Assembly (NCBI RefSeq): GCF_036346105.1
Contig: NZ_CP107811.1
Location: 3,230,501-3,294,500 of the forward strand
DNA length: 64,000 bases
Origin: Streptomyces sp. NBC_00539
Lineage (GTDB): Bacteria; Actinomycetota; Actinomycetes; Streptomycetales; Streptomycetaceae
Direction: 5' to 3'
The translations under genes and the position numbers were made by a program. This document shows positions 54,113 through 62,204 of this stretch, piece after piece (position 1 is the stretch's first letter; the number at the start of each line of letters is the position of its first letter). Under the pieces are notes generated by a model. The model had not been told where the DNA came from. It saw only the letters and a program-made list of their open reading frames with translations, and searched no databases.

Positions 54113-55396
54113 ATGAGCGCACCCTCGGGGGGAGCGAAGGAACCGGAGACGATGCCCGCACCCGTACCGCGGCAGCGGGACACCCTTGTCACCACCCAGG
54201 TCGGCCAGGTGGCCCTGCCCGCCGCCCCCTCCCTGACCCTCCTGGTCATCGAGGACGACCCCGCCGGCGACCTCACCGTCCCGGAGATACTCCACGCCGA
54301 CGGCCACCGCATCCGGCTCCGCACCGCCCGCAACCTCACCGAGGCGGCCCGGCTCCTGACCCCCGACGTGCAGTGCGTACTGCTCGACCTCTCCCTGCCC
54401 CACCCGGGCGGCGCCGCGGACGACCCGCTCGCCACCCTGCGCGAGGTCCTCCGCATCGCCCCCCGCCACGCCGTACTCGTCCTCACCGCCGAGGCCGACG
54501 CGGAACGCGCCGCCGAGGCCGTCCGCGTGGGGGCGCAGGACTTCCTCTTCCGCGACGAACTCGACGGCCGCCTCCTCAGCCGCGCCATCCGCTACGCCGT
54601 GGAACGCAAGCGGGCCGACGTCGCCCAGTACAAGCTTGCAGAATCGAAACTGCGCGCCCAGGAGAACGCCCGCCTCGAACGCGGACTGCTGCCCAACCCG
54701 CTCCTGGACGGCTCCGACCTGCGCTTCGCGGCCCGCTACCGCCCCGGCCGCAGCCGCGCCCTGCTCGGCGGGGACTTCTACGACACCGTCCGCACCCCGG
54801 ACGGCACCGTCCACGCCATGATCGGCGACGTCTGCGGCCACGGCCCCGACGAGGCCGCCCTGGGCGTGGAACTGCGCATCGCCTGGCGCGCCCTGACCCT
54901 CGCCGGCCTGTGCGGGGACGACCTGCTGGCCACCCTCCAGCAGGTGCTGGAAGTGGAGCGGCCCTGCGACGAGATCTTCGCGACGCTGTGCACGGTGGAC
55001 ATCTCCCCCGACGGCCGCCACGCCGGCCTGTGCCTGGCGGGCCACCCGGCCCCGCTGATCGTCCGGGCGGGCGGCTCGGCGCGGCTGTTGCCGTACGAGA
55101 GCAGCGGCCCGGCGCTCGGTCTGCTGCCCAAGGCCCGCTGGCCCCGGCGTCAGGTCGAGCTGGGCGGCGCGTGGAGCCTGATGCTCTACACCGACGGCCT
55201 GATCGAGGGCCGCATCGGCGAGGGCAGGGAACGCCTGGGCCAGGACGGCATGGTCGAGATGATCAACCGCCACCTCGACGCCGGCCTGAGCGGCGAAAGC
55301 CTGCTGGAAGCCTCCGTCACCGAGGCCCGCCGGCTCAACGGCGGCGAGCTCACCGACGACGTCGCCGTCGTCCTGCTCTCGCGCGCCGAGGGCTGA
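54113..55396 (+). CDS. PP2C (SpoIIE/RsbU) phosphatase with an N-terminal receiver domain
   Basis: 427 residues. Receiver-like domain (about 40-165): VIEDD, phospho-site Asp in VLLDLSLPHP, and Arg in FLFRDE where the conserved Lys is expected. A short coiled coil (about 170-195) and a SpoIIE phosphatase domain follow, with GGDFYD, GDVCGHGPDEAA, LYTDGLIEGR and ELTDDVAVV metal Asp residues. It likely dephosphorylates an anti-anti-sigma factor in a SigB-type stress cascade. TAGGGT (54100-54105) lies seven bases before the ATG, suggesting a leaderless message. Confidence 0.9.
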   Translation: MSAPSGGAKEPETMPAPVPRQRDTLVTTQVGQVALPAAPSLTLLVIEDDPAGDLTVPEILHADGHRIRLRTARNLTEAARLLTPDVQCVLLDLSLPHPGGAADDPLATLREVLRIAPRHAVLVLTAEADAERAAEAVRVGAQDFLFRDELDGRLLSRAIRYAVERKRADVAQYKLAESKLRAQENARLERGLLPNPLLDGSDLRFAARYRPGRSRALLGGDFYDTVRTPDGTVHAMIGDVCGHGPDEAALGVELRIAWRALTLAGLCGDDLLATLQQVLEVERPCDEIFATLCTVDISPDGRHAGLCLAGHPAPLIVRAGGSARLLPYESSGPALGLLPKARWPRRQVELGGAWSLMLYTDGLIEGRIGEGRERLGQDGMVEMINRHLDAGLSGESLLEASVTEARRLNGGELTDDVAVVLLSRAEG

Positions 55397-55495
55397 CCCC
55401 GCCTGACCGCCGGGCCCGCGCCCGCCGGCCCGCCATGCCCGCGCCCGCCCCCCACCGCAGGCGCCCGCCCGGCTGCTACCGCCCGCTACCGCCCG

Positions 55496-55834
55496 CTAGC
55501 GCCCGCCGTTGTACGGTCCGTACGGCCCGTCGCTGCTGCTGCCGCCGGAGCGCCGGCCGCCGCCCGAGACCTGCTTGAGGGCCGGCCGGACGTCGACGAA
55601 GAAGACGATGGTGGCCACCAGACCGGCGATCTGCAGGAACAGCATCCCGAGGAAGAAGTCCACGAGGACCGTGATGCCGAGGATGACCAGCCAGAAGGTC
55701 TTGGTCTGCTTGTCCGCGGCCCGGTACGCGTCCTCGCGCCCGAGCAGCGCGAGCACGAAGGCGACGACGGCGAGCGCCAGCATGGCGTAGCCGAGCAGGG
55801 GGAGCACCCCGTTGTCGAAACCGTTCATCAACAT
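55496..55834 (-). CDS. DUF2516 family membrane protein
   Basis: 112 residues. Three hydrophobic segments: GVLPLLGYAMLALAVVAFVLALLG, FWLVILGITVLVDFFLGMLF and IAGLVATIVFFVDVRPAL. The last is followed by a Gly/Ser/Arg-rich tail ending YGPYNGGR. It matches my recollection of DUF2516, an actinobacterial family of unknown function. The start is 55834 or 55828 (MNGFD). Convergent with the phosphatase gene. Confidence 0.78.
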   Translation of the reverse strand: MLMNGFDNGVLPLLGYAMLALAVVAFVLALLGREDAYRAADKQTKTFWLVILGITVLVDFFLGMLFLQIAGLVATIVFFVDVRPALKQVSGGGRRSGGSSSDGPYGPYNGGR

Positions 55835-55924
55835 CGCCCGACCGCCTCTTCGCGCTTGTGCCGCCTGATACCGCCGATACCGCCTGCCTCCACGCTACTG
55901 GCAGAGCCGCCTTCACCCACGACA

Positions 55925-55957
55925 ACGGACCGGACACCCCGCAGGTGCCCGGTCCGT
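55925..55957 (-). terminator. Terminator of the XRE / HbhA-like pair
   Basis: A 14-bp stem with one mismatch (55925-55938 with 55944-55957) and a five-base loop, 24 bases past the stop. Confidence 0.8.
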
Positions 55958-55980
55958 CATCACCTCACCCGCTCTTGCGA

Positions 55981-56556
55981 TCAGCTCTCTTCGCCGGCGG
56001 TGGCGGCCGGCTTCTTCACCGGCGCCTTGCGCGCGGCGGGCTTCTTGGCGGCGGACTTGTCCTCGTCGGCGGAGAAGTCCGACGAGGCCGCGGACGTCGC
56101 CGGCGCGGACTGGGCCGGGACGTCCGGCTCCACCACGGCGGCGATGTCGACGATGTCCTCGGAGACCTCGCCGCGCCAGGCCCGTACGGCCTGCTCGCCG
56201 TGTTCGGCGACCTTGTCGTATGTCTCCTTCGCCCGTACGGCGTACTCGGCGGCCACGCCGACGCCGCGCAGCGCCAGGTCCTGGGCGGTCTCGCCCAGCT
56301 TCTTCGGGTCGATCGCGCCGAAGACCTCGGCGACCTTGGCGGCGACGACCTCCTGCGCCTCCCTGGCCTTCTCCTGCACGATCTTCGTGTCGGTGTTGCG
56401 CACCGCCTCGATGCGCGCGGGGGCCTCGGCGCGCAGCTGTTCGATCAGCCCGGGCACCTTCTTCGCCTGCTGGACGGCGAGGTCGGCGGTGCCGGCGGCG
56501 AAGTAGAGGGGGGTCGGGTCGGTGAGGGTCTTCTTCAGGTCATCGGCGATGGCCAT
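55981..56556 (-). CDS. HbhA-like helical protein with a Lys/Ala tail
   Basis: 191 residues. Long amphipathic helices (about 1-130: MAIADDLKKTLTDPTPLYFAAGTADLAVQQ, ARIEAVRNTDTKIVQEKAREAQEVVAAKV) precede an acidic stretch and a Lys/Ala/Pro tail (KKPAARKAPVKKPAAT). This is the layout of mycobacterial heparin-binding haemagglutinin, where the tail binds sulfated glycans or DNA. In Streptomyces the role is unknown. The ATG at 56556 has GGGAGG eight bases upstream. It lies 23 bases after the XRE regulator and is likely co-transcribed. Confidence 0.75.
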   Translation of the reverse strand: MAIADDLKKTLTDPTPLYFAAGTADLAVQQAKKVPGLIEQLRAEAPARIEAVRNTDTKIVQEKAREAQEVVAAKVAEVFGAIDPKKLGETAQDLALRGVGVAAEYAVRAKETYDKVAEHGEQAVRAWRGEVSEDIVDIAAVVEPDVPAQSAPATSAASSDFSADEDKSAAKKPAARKAPVKKPAATAGEES

Positions 56557-56579
56557 GTGCTGGTCCTCCCGGATCACAG

Positions 56580-56972
56580 TCAGTTCGTGTGGGGCTTCTC
56601 GTCGTCGGCACCGGCCGGATCGGCCTCTTGAGCGTTCTCCTTGCGGAACGACTCGTAGATCTGGAGCAGCACCTGCTTCTGCCGCTCGTTTATGGACGGG
56701 TCGGCGAGGATGACGGCCCGCGTCTCCACCTCGTCGCGGTCCCGCTCGTCCAGGATCCCGGCCTGCACGTACAGCGTCTCCGCGGAGATCCGCAGCGCCT
56801 TGGCCAGCTGCTGGAGGATGTCCGCGCTCGGCTTGCGCAGCCCGCGCTCGATCTGGCTCAGGTACGGATTCGACACCCCCGCCGCGTCGGCCAGCTGCCG
56901 CAGCGAAAGCTGGGCCTGCCGCCGTTGCTCGCGGAGGTACTCGCCGAGATTTCCGACGTTGAGCGATGCCAT
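56580..56972 (-). CDS. XRE-family transcriptional regulator
   Basis: 130 residues. An N-terminal Cro/CI helix-turn-helix (about 8-65) reads LGEYLREQRRQAQLSLRQLADAAGVSNPYLSQIERGLRKPSADILQQLAKALRI. The C-terminal half is acidic and helical, without a known sensor domain. The start at 56972 (MASLNVG) is preferred over 56990. A perfect 11-bp inverted repeat at 56999-57024 lies just upstream, suggesting autorepression. Operon with the HbhA-like gene, as in S. coelicolor to my recollection. Confidence 0.88.
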   Translation of the reverse strand: MASLNVGNLGEYLREQRRQAQLSLRQLADAAGVSNPYLSQIERGLRKPSADILQQLAKALRISAETLYVQAGILDERDRDEVETRAVILADPSINERQKQVLLQIYESFRKENAQEADPAGADDEKPHTN

Positions 56973-56998
56973 GTCCCCATGCTGCCGCACCTTGCTAA

Positions 56999-57024
56999 CT
57001 ATTGCAAGCAGGCGCTTGCAATAG
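56999..57024. promoter_or_regulatory. Probable XRE operator: perfect inverted repeat
   Basis: CTATTGCAAGC, four bases, GCTTGCAATAG. AT-rich for this genome and only 27 bases before the XRE start. An additional CTTGC half-site at 56991-56995 pairs with the left arm's GCAAG. Confidence 0.75.
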
Positions 57025-57059
57025 CTCCCACGGGCGGCCGCGCCCCACGGCGCGAGCCG

Positions 57060-57578
57060 TCACCTTCCCCCGGCCGCAGACCCCGCCCCTCCGGCGCCGC
57101 TCGCCAGGCGCTGGGCCGCACGGTCCCCGCGGCGGCCCACCGGCTCGACCCCCCAGGCGGCGCCCAGGCCGGCCGGCGGCATGTCGACGTAGATCGACTC
57201 GTACGAACCGGCCGGCACCGCGTACGTCTCGTGCCAGATCCCCACGGCACCCCTACTGCCCCGCACGCGGCGGTTGAACGCCGTCCACGCGGGGCGGTGC
57301 TCGCCGTCCTGGTCGGAGGCGTAGGCGAGGAGCTTCTCGCGCGACTCCCAGTACTGCACCACGCCGAACAGGCGGGGGCCGCCGGCCAGCCTCCGCAGGC
57401 CCAGCAGCCCGCGGTCGTCGTCCCGCGCGAGCTCCTTGAGCATGCGCGGCATCGCGACCAGGGTCGGCAGCCAGTGCCGTACGGCCCGCCAGCGGTTAAT
57501 CCGCATCCCGATGAGGAAGACGACCACCTCGCCCTCCGCGGCAGCCGTGACCCGACCGGATTCCGGTGCACTACCCAT
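57060..57578 (-). CDS. DUF4188 (dimeric barrel-like) protein
   Basis: 172 residues. VVVFLIGMRINRWRAVRHWLPTLVAMPRMLKEL, GPRLFGVVQYWESREKLLAYASDQDGEHRPAWTAFNRR and ESIYVDMPPAGLG are hallmarks of DUF4188, whose ferredoxin-like barrel resembles haem or quinone monooxygenases. The activity is unknown. GGGGA lies six bases before the ATG at 57578. Divergent from a MerR gene with twin operator-like palindromes between them, so expression is probably MerR-controlled. Confidence 0.82.
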   Translation of the reverse strand: MGSAPESGRVTAAAEGEVVVFLIGMRINRWRAVRHWLPTLVAMPRMLKELARDDDRGLLGLRRLAGGPRLFGVVQYWESREKLLAYASDQDGEHRPAWTAFNRRVRGSRGAVGIWHETYAVPAGSYESIYVDMPPAGLGAAWGVEPVGRRGDRAAQRLASGAGGAGSAAGGR

Positions 57579-57596
57579 TGGATTCCCCGTCCCTTG

Positions 57597-57638
57597 TTGG
57601 ATAGCGGCGCTACCCATGATTGGATAGTGGCACTGTCC
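57597..57638. promoter_or_regulatory. Twin MerR operator-like palindromes
   Basis: Two 19-base direct copies, TTGGATAGCGGCGCTACCC (57597-57615) and TTGGATAGTGGCACTGTCC (57620-57638), 23 bases apart. Each contains a 17-bp palindrome with seven of eight arm positions paired. One copy lies near each divergent start. Confidence 0.7.
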
Positions 57639-57657
57639 GATGGAAGGTGCAAGAGGG

Positions 57658-58293
57658 ATGCGGCTGGCGGAACTGAGCGAGCGCAGTGGCGTGTCCACGG
57701 CGACGATCAAGTACTACCTGCGCGAGGGGCTGCTCCAGCCCGGGCGCCGCGTCTCCGCGACCCAGGCCGAGTACGGGGAGGACCACCTGCGGCGGCTGCG
57801 CCTCGTGCGCGCGCTGATCCAGATCGGCGGGGTTCCGGTGGCCGCCGCGCGCGAGGTGATCGCCGCCGCGGAGGACGAGTCGCTGGACCACCACCTGCGG
57901 CTGGGCGCGGCGACCCGGGCGTTGCCCACCGCCGGGCGGCCCGCCGAGGACGACCCCGCGGTGGAGACGGCCTGCCGTTCGGTGGAGGCGCTGATGGAGC
58001 GGCTGGGCTGGTCCTGCGCATCCGGCCTGGACATGCTCGACCCCGCCCACCGGCGGCTCATCGACTCGGTCGCCGCGCTGGTCCGGCTCGGCTACCCCTG
58101 CGACACCGAGCAGTTGCTGCCGTACGGACGGCTGGCCGCGCAACTGGCCGTCACCGACCTGGACATGGTCGAGGCGCAGCCGACCCCGACCGGGCAGATC
58201 GAGGCGGCAGTCGCGCTCACGGTGCTCTACGAACCGGTGCTGCTGAGCCTGCGGCGCATGGCCCACGCGGAGGAGTCCGCCCGGCGGTTCTGA
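57658..58293 (+). CDS. MerR-family transcriptional regulator
   Basis: 211 residues. The winged helix-turn-helix is at the N-terminus: MRLAELSERSGVSTATIKYYLREGLLQPGRRVSATQAEYGEDHLRRLRLV. The C-terminal effector region (about 75-205) is helical, lacks the metal-binding Cys of CueR/MerR types and is of unknown ligand. The ATG at 57658 has GGAAGG ten bases upstream; an in-frame ATG at 57640 is possible. Expected to regulate the divergent DUF4188 gene and itself through the twin palindromes. Confidence 0.85.
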   Translation: MRLAELSERSGVSTATIKYYLREGLLQPGRRVSATQAEYGEDHLRRLRLVRALIQIGGVPVAAAREVIAAAEDESLDHHLRLGAATRALPTAGRPAEDDPAVETACRSVEALMERLGWSCASGLDMLDPAHRRLIDSVAALVRLGYPCDTEQLLPYGRLAAQLAVTDLDMVEAQPTPTGQIEAAVALTVLYEPVLLSLRRMAHAEESARRF

Positions 58294-58366
58294 GGCGCCC
58301 GCGCGGCGGGGACGTCCGGGACCGTGACCCCGGCGGCTGCGGACGGGCCGGTGGTACCGTCGGGAC

Positions 58367-58762
58367 ATGGATCCGCAGGAGCTTGCCAACCTCGCGCATC
58401 TGCGCCGGGCGCGGGACCTGATCGACCGGGAGTACGCGCGTCCGCTCGACGTGCCCACCATGGCGCAGCACGCGCTGATGTCCCCGGCCCACTTCTCGCG
58501 GCGGTTCCGCGCCGTCTACGGCGAGACCCCCTACAGCTACCTCATGACCCGCCGGATCGAGCGGGCGATGGCGCTGCTGCGCGCCGGCATGAGCGTGACC
58601 GACGCGTGCATGACCGTCGGCTGTACCTCCCTCGGCTCGTTCAGCTCGCGGTTCACCGAGATCGTGGGCGAGACCCCCACCTCGTACCGCAGCCGGGAGC
58701 ACCACGCGGTCACGGCGATGCCCGCCTGCGTGGCCAAGGTGTACACCCGCCCGACCCGCTGA
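58367..58762 (+). CDS. AraC-family regulator (DNA-binding domain only)
   Basis: 131 residues: two helix-turn-helix motifs and no effector domain. HLRRARDLIDREYARPLDVPTMAQHALMSPAHFSRRFRAVYGETPYSYLMTRRIERAMALLRAGMSVTDACMTVGCTSLGSFSSRFTEIVG covers the AraC signature; the tail is short. TACCGT (58355-58360) lies six bases before the ATG, giving a probable leaderless transcript. The VOC-protein gene follows after 87 bases with its own promoter-like box; such AraC/VOC pairs recur in Streptomyces and the regulator may control its neighbour. Confidence 0.88.
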   Translation: MDPQELANLAHLRRARDLIDREYARPLDVPTMAQHALMSPAHFSRRFRAVYGETPYSYLMTRRIERAMALLRAGMSVTDACMTVGCTSLGSFSSRFTEIVGETPTSYRSREHHAVTAMPACVAKVYTRPTR

Positions 58763-58849
58763 AGCGCCGACCCCGCGCAACGCCGGCCCGCGGAACGCCG
58801 AGCAGGATCCGAGAAGCGGGCGCCACGGCCGCGGCCTAGCGTGGGCGCC

Positions 58850-59260
58850 ATGAACATCTCACTCCAGTACTGCCACATCACCGTCAACGACGTGGACGAG
58901 GCGCTCGGCTTCTACCGCGACGCCCTCGGCCTCGACGTCCGCAACGACGTCGCCTCGGGCGACTACCGCTGGGTCACCCTCGGCAGCCCGGCGCAGCCCG
59001 GCCTCGAAATCGTGATCTCCGAGCCGCACGCGGGCCGCTCCCAGGCCGACGGCGACGCCCTCCAGGAGCTGCTCACCAAGGGCGTCCTGCCGATGGTCGT
59101 CTTCCGCACCGACGACCTCGACGCGACGTTCGAGAAGGTACGGGCCTCCGGCGCCGAGGTGCTCCAGGAACCGATCGACCAGCCCTGGGGCCCGCGCGAC
59201 TGCGCGTTCCGGGACCCCTCCGGCAACCTCGTACGGATCAACCAGGCGCCCGCAGCCTGA
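58850..59260 (+). CDS. VOC-superfamily (glyoxalase/dioxygenase-like) protein
   Basis: 136 residues, two beta-alpha-beta-beta-beta modules: ISLQYCHITVNDVDEALGFYRDALGLDVR with the first metal His, and LPMVVFRTDDLDATFEKVRASGAEVLQEPIDQPWGPRDCAFRDPSGNLVRI with the second half. The function could be glyoxalase-like, extradiol dioxygenase-like or antibiotic-binding. TAGCGT (58837-58842) lies seven bases before the ATG, so translation is probably leaderless. Paired with the AraC regulator. Confidence 0.87.
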   Translation: MNISLQYCHITVNDVDEALGFYRDALGLDVRNDVASGDYRWVTLGSPAQPGLEIVISEPHAGRSQADGDALQELLTKGVLPMVVFRTDDLDATFEKVRASGAEVLQEPIDQPWGPRDCAFRDPSGNLVRINQAPAA

Positions 59261-59331
59261 GGAGGCGCTGCCCGAGCAGTCGCCCGGCGGGTCGCCCGCT
59301 GGGTCGCCCGATAAGTCGCCCGGAACACCGC

Positions 59332-60090
59332 TCAGACGCTGCCGATCAGGACCGTGGCGTAGAGCTCGTCCGAGGTGACCGCGCGCACCGCGAGCCCGCC
59401 CGACGTCAGGGCCGACGCCGTCAGCGGGGACTGGCGGGCGCTCGTCTCGATCAGCAGGTGGCCGCCCGGGGCCAGCCATCGGGCGGCCTCCGCCGCGACC
59501 CGGCGGTGGATGGCGACGCCGTCCGGGCCGCCGTCCAGCGACACCGGCGGCTCGTGGTCGCGGGCCTCCGCCGGGAGGAAGGCGATCTCCCCGGTCGGCA
59601 CGTACGGGGCGTTGACCACGAGCACGTCCACCCGCCCCCGCAGCGAACCGGGCAGCGCCTCGTACAGGTCGCCCTCGTGGACCCGGCCGCCGTACGGAGC
59701 CACGTTGCGCCGCGCGTACACCAGCGCCCCCGCGTCGATGTCCGCCGCGTGCAGCTCGACCCCCGGGACCCGCGAGGCCACCGCCGCCCCCAGCGCGCCC
59801 ACCCCGCAGCACAGGTCCACGACGACGGCGCCCGGGCCGGCCTGCGCCACCGCCTGCTGCGCGAGGAACTCGCTGCGCCGGCGCGGTACGAAGACCCCCT
59901 CGCCCACCTCCATGCGCAGCCCGCAGAACTCCGCCCAGCCGACGACCAGTTCCAGGGGCGCGCCGGCGACCCGGCGCGCCAGCAGCTGCGCCAGGTGCTC
60001 CTCGTCCCGGGCGGCCGCCGTGAGCAGCTGCGCCTCCTCCTCCGCGAACACGCAGCCGGCCGCGCGCAGGGATTCCACCAGTGTCACCAC
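59332..60090 (-). CDS. HemK/PrmC-like protein N5-glutamine methyltransferase homologue
   Basis: 252 residues. PrmC-like layout: helical N-domain, VPRRRSEFLAQQAVAQ, SAM motif VVDLCCGVGALGAAVAS, ELHAADIDAGAL, then VDVLVVNAPYVPTGEI. The catalytic NPPY motif is NAPY here, so activity on release-factor glutamine may be altered or the substrate different. It is shorter than PrmC by about 30 residues. Start GTG at 60090, or the next GTG at 60087, after GAGG. It lies downstream of the Eis-like gene on the same strand. Confidence 0.82.
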   Translation of the reverse strand: MVTLVESLRAAGCVFAEEEAQLLTAAARDEEHLAQLLARRVAGAPLELVVGWAEFCGLRMEVGEGVFVPRRRSEFLAQQAVAQAGPGAVVVDLCCGVGALGAAVASRVPGVELHAADIDAGALVYARRNVAPYGGRVHEGDLYEALPGSLRGRVDVLVVNAPYVPTGEIAFLPAEARDHEPPVSLDGGPDGVAIHRRVAAEAARWLAPGGHLLIETSARQSPLTASALTSGGLAVRAVTSDELYATVLIGSV

Positions 60091-60148
60091 GTACCTCAGT
60101 CCTCGTTCCCGTCCCGGCCAGTGTCCCCGTCACACGCTCCGACGGTCG

Positions 60149-61393
60149 TCAGAAGACGTCCGGGCACCACGGCCGGCGCGCCGTTCGGAACACCGCGTCC
60201 GCCAGGGCCACCGCGCCGGGCCGCTCCTGCGCGACCAGGCCGAGCGCCGCCAGCCGGACCGCCGACTCGTCCCCGAGGTACAGCGACCCGAGCGTGCCGA
60301 CGTCCAGCCGCAGATCGGCCGGCTCCCGCGTCCGGGCGCACTCCCCCGTGCCCGCGTCCAGCCGGTAGCGCCCGCCGGCCGGACCCGCCGGGTCGCTCAC
60401 CTCCAGTACGAGCACCCCGGGCACGGCGTACGTCCGCGCGCCCAGCGCCCGTACGACGTCCAGCAGCCGCACCCACAGGAAGTCGGCCGAGGTCACGAGG
60501 CGGGCGGCGCGCGGGTCCGGCAGGTACCGCGGGAGCAGGTCGTCGGGGGCGCGGTAGCCGGTGCGCACCTTCTGCACCCAGTCGATGGAGCACAGGAAGT
60601 GCCAAAGGGCCCGCTCCGCGGCCGGGGTCAGCGCGAGCAGGTCCTTCACCTCGATGGTGTTCTGCGGGACCTTCGCGTCCGTCCAGTGGTCGTCGGCGCC
60701 GTAGGCGGCCAGCCCGGCCACCTCGCCGTCCGCGTCGCGGTACACGGCGTAGAACTTCTCCCGGTGGGGCCGGGACGACACCTCCTGCAGGCCGGTGAAC
60801 AGGTTCCACCGGTACGTGCTGCGGTCGACGGCGCCGGGCGTCGTCGCGCGCAGCCGCTCGTGCAGCGCGGGCCCCACGCGCCGCACCTCCGCCCCGTCGA
60901 CGAGGTCGATCCGGCCGCCGTCCACGGGCGCGGGCCGGTGCGGGTCGAGGCCGGTGCGCGGGACGTCGATCTCCCACTCGCAAGTGTGGGAGGCGGGCCC
61001 GAACCCGTAGCGCCCGTAGATCGGGTACTCCGCCGCGATCAGGGTCGCCATGACGTCGCCGCGGTCCCGGGCGGCCGTCAGTTCGGCGGCCATCATCCGG
61101 GTCAGCAGGCCCTGGCGGCGGTGCGTGGGCAGCACGGTGACGTTCGTGACCGCGCTGCAGGGCACGGCCGCGCCGCCGGGCACCGTCAGCCGCTGGGCGA
61201 AGGAGCGGAAGGTCGCCACGCAACGGCCGGTGACGGCATCGAAGGCGCCCTGGGTGCGGGCGAGCTCACCGTTCTTGGCCCGCTGGGCCACATCCGACTC
61301 GGTGACCCCGGCAGCGGTCAAGAAACCGGTGTTCACGGTCTGGATCCACTCGCGGATCTCGGCTTCGGCTATCGGCCGCACGTCAGCGCTCAT
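60149..61393 (-). CDS. Eis-like GNAT N-acetyltransferase
   Basis: 414 residues. Eis architecture: N-terminal GNAT domain with [31 protein letters not shown] (acetyl-CoA loop), a middle GNAT-like domain ([21 protein letters not shown]...) and a C-terminal sterol-carrier-like domain ending with a free Phe carboxylate that serves as catalytic base in Eis. It may acetylate aminoglycosides, lysine side chains or other amines; the substrate is unknown. TAGCGT (61402-61407) lies eight bases before the ATG, consistent with a leaderless transcript. Confidence 0.88.
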   Translation of the reverse strand: MSADVRPIAEAEIREWIQTVNTGFLTAAGVTESDVAQRAKNGELARTQGAFDAVTGRCVATFRSFAQRLTVPGGAAVPCSAVTNVTVLPTHRRQGLLTRMMAAELTAARDRGDVMATLIAAEYPIYGRYGFGPASHTCEWEIDVPRTGLDPHRPAPVDGGRIDLVDGAEVRRVGPALHERLRATTPGAVDRSTYRWNLFTGLQEVSSRPHREKFYAVYRDADGEVAGLAAYGADDHWTDAKVPQNTIEVKDLLALTPAAERALWHFLCSIDWVQKVRTGYRAPDDLLPRYLPDPRAARLVTSADFLWVRLLDVVRALGARTYAVPGVLVLEVSDPAGPAGGRYRLDAGTGECARTREPADLRLDVGTLGSLYLGDESAVRLAALGLVAQERPGAVALADAVFRTARRPWCPDVF

Positions 61394-61464
61394 AGCCGCC
61401 CACGCTAACCGGCCGCCCGGTTCAGGTCGCCTGATTTTCGGCGCGGGCGGGACGGGCCCCCGCG

Positions 61465-62073
61465 CTACGCCAGCAGGTCGTCCACCTGTGCCTCGCCCTC
61501 CCGGTAGCGCCGGGTGATCTCCGCGCTGGAGTCGTCCGCCATGCGCTGCAACTGCTGCCTGCGCCGCGAGACCTGCTGCTCGTAGCGGAGCAGCCGGGCC
61601 ATCGCCTCGTGCAGTTCGGCGTCCGTCCGGGCGCCCAGGTCCGACAGCTCCACGTCCGACAGCATCTCGGCCGCCAGCAGCCGGGACTCCTCGCTCTGCG
61701 GGGTGCCGAGCGTGACGTGCCGGGCGGAGGCGCTGCGGCTGGACGGGGCGTCGGCGAGGATCTCCGAGAGCCGGTCCACCACCGGCGCCTCGGGGTCCGT
61801 ACGCCGGGCCAGCTCCGCACGCAGGATGTCGATGCGGCCGTGCAGGAGTCTGCGTACGTAGCTCAGGTCGGCCTCGTCGCGCTGCGCGTCGCGGCGCATC
61901 GCGCGCAGTTCCCGCAGCCCGAGGGCGGTGGCCGGGATGGTCGGTCCCGGGCCGTCGCCGTTGCGCTGGGCGGGCGGGCGGCCTGCCGATGGCATGGCCG
62001 ACATGGCTGACATGGCTGACATGGCTGACGTGGCTGACGTGGGTACAGGTACGGAGGTACCAGAGGTGTTCAT
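61465..62073 (-). CDS. rsiG: RsiG, c-di-GMP-dependent anti-sigma factor for WhiG
   Basis: 202 residues. Two antiparallel helices carry the c-di-GMP-binding pattern E-X3-S-X2-R-X3-Q-X3-D. Helix 2 matches exactly (Glu165, Ser169, Arg172, Gln176, Asp180). Helix 1 has Glu67, Ser71, Arg74, His78, Asp82, with His replacing Gln. In S. venezuelae RsiG bound to c-di-GMP sequesters sigma-WhiG and blocks sporulation. The N-terminus contains SAMSAMSAM encoded by 9-base repeats at 61994-62038, giving several possible ATG starts; I used 62073. Confidence 0.9.
   Translation of the reverse strand: MNTSGTSVPVPTSATSAMSAMSAMSAMPSAGRPPAQRNGDGPGPTIPATALGLRELRAMRRDAQRDEADLSYVRRLLHGRIDILRAELARRTDPEAPVVDRLSEILADAPSSRSASARHVTLGTPQSEESRLLAAEMLSDVELSDLGARTDAELHEAMARLLRYEQQVSRRRQQLQRMADDSSAEITRRYREGEAQVDDLLA
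61994..62038. repeat. rsiG: 9-bp tandem repeat (ATGGCTGAC)n in the rsiG N-terminal region
   Basis: Five units (one with a C substitution, one beginning GTG). On the rsiG strand the unit is GTCAGCCAT, translated as S-A-M repeats. Length changes would alter the protein by three residues without frameshift. Confidence 0.9.
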
Positions 62074-62204
62074 CGTTCGTGTCCGTCCCCTCGACCGGTG
62101 CTGGGGGCACCGCCTCACTGCATCGTGCCACTGACCGCGGTGCCGACGCAGTCCCACGCCACCCGATCGGCCCCGGACGGGTGCACGCCTGGTACACAGG
62201 TGGT

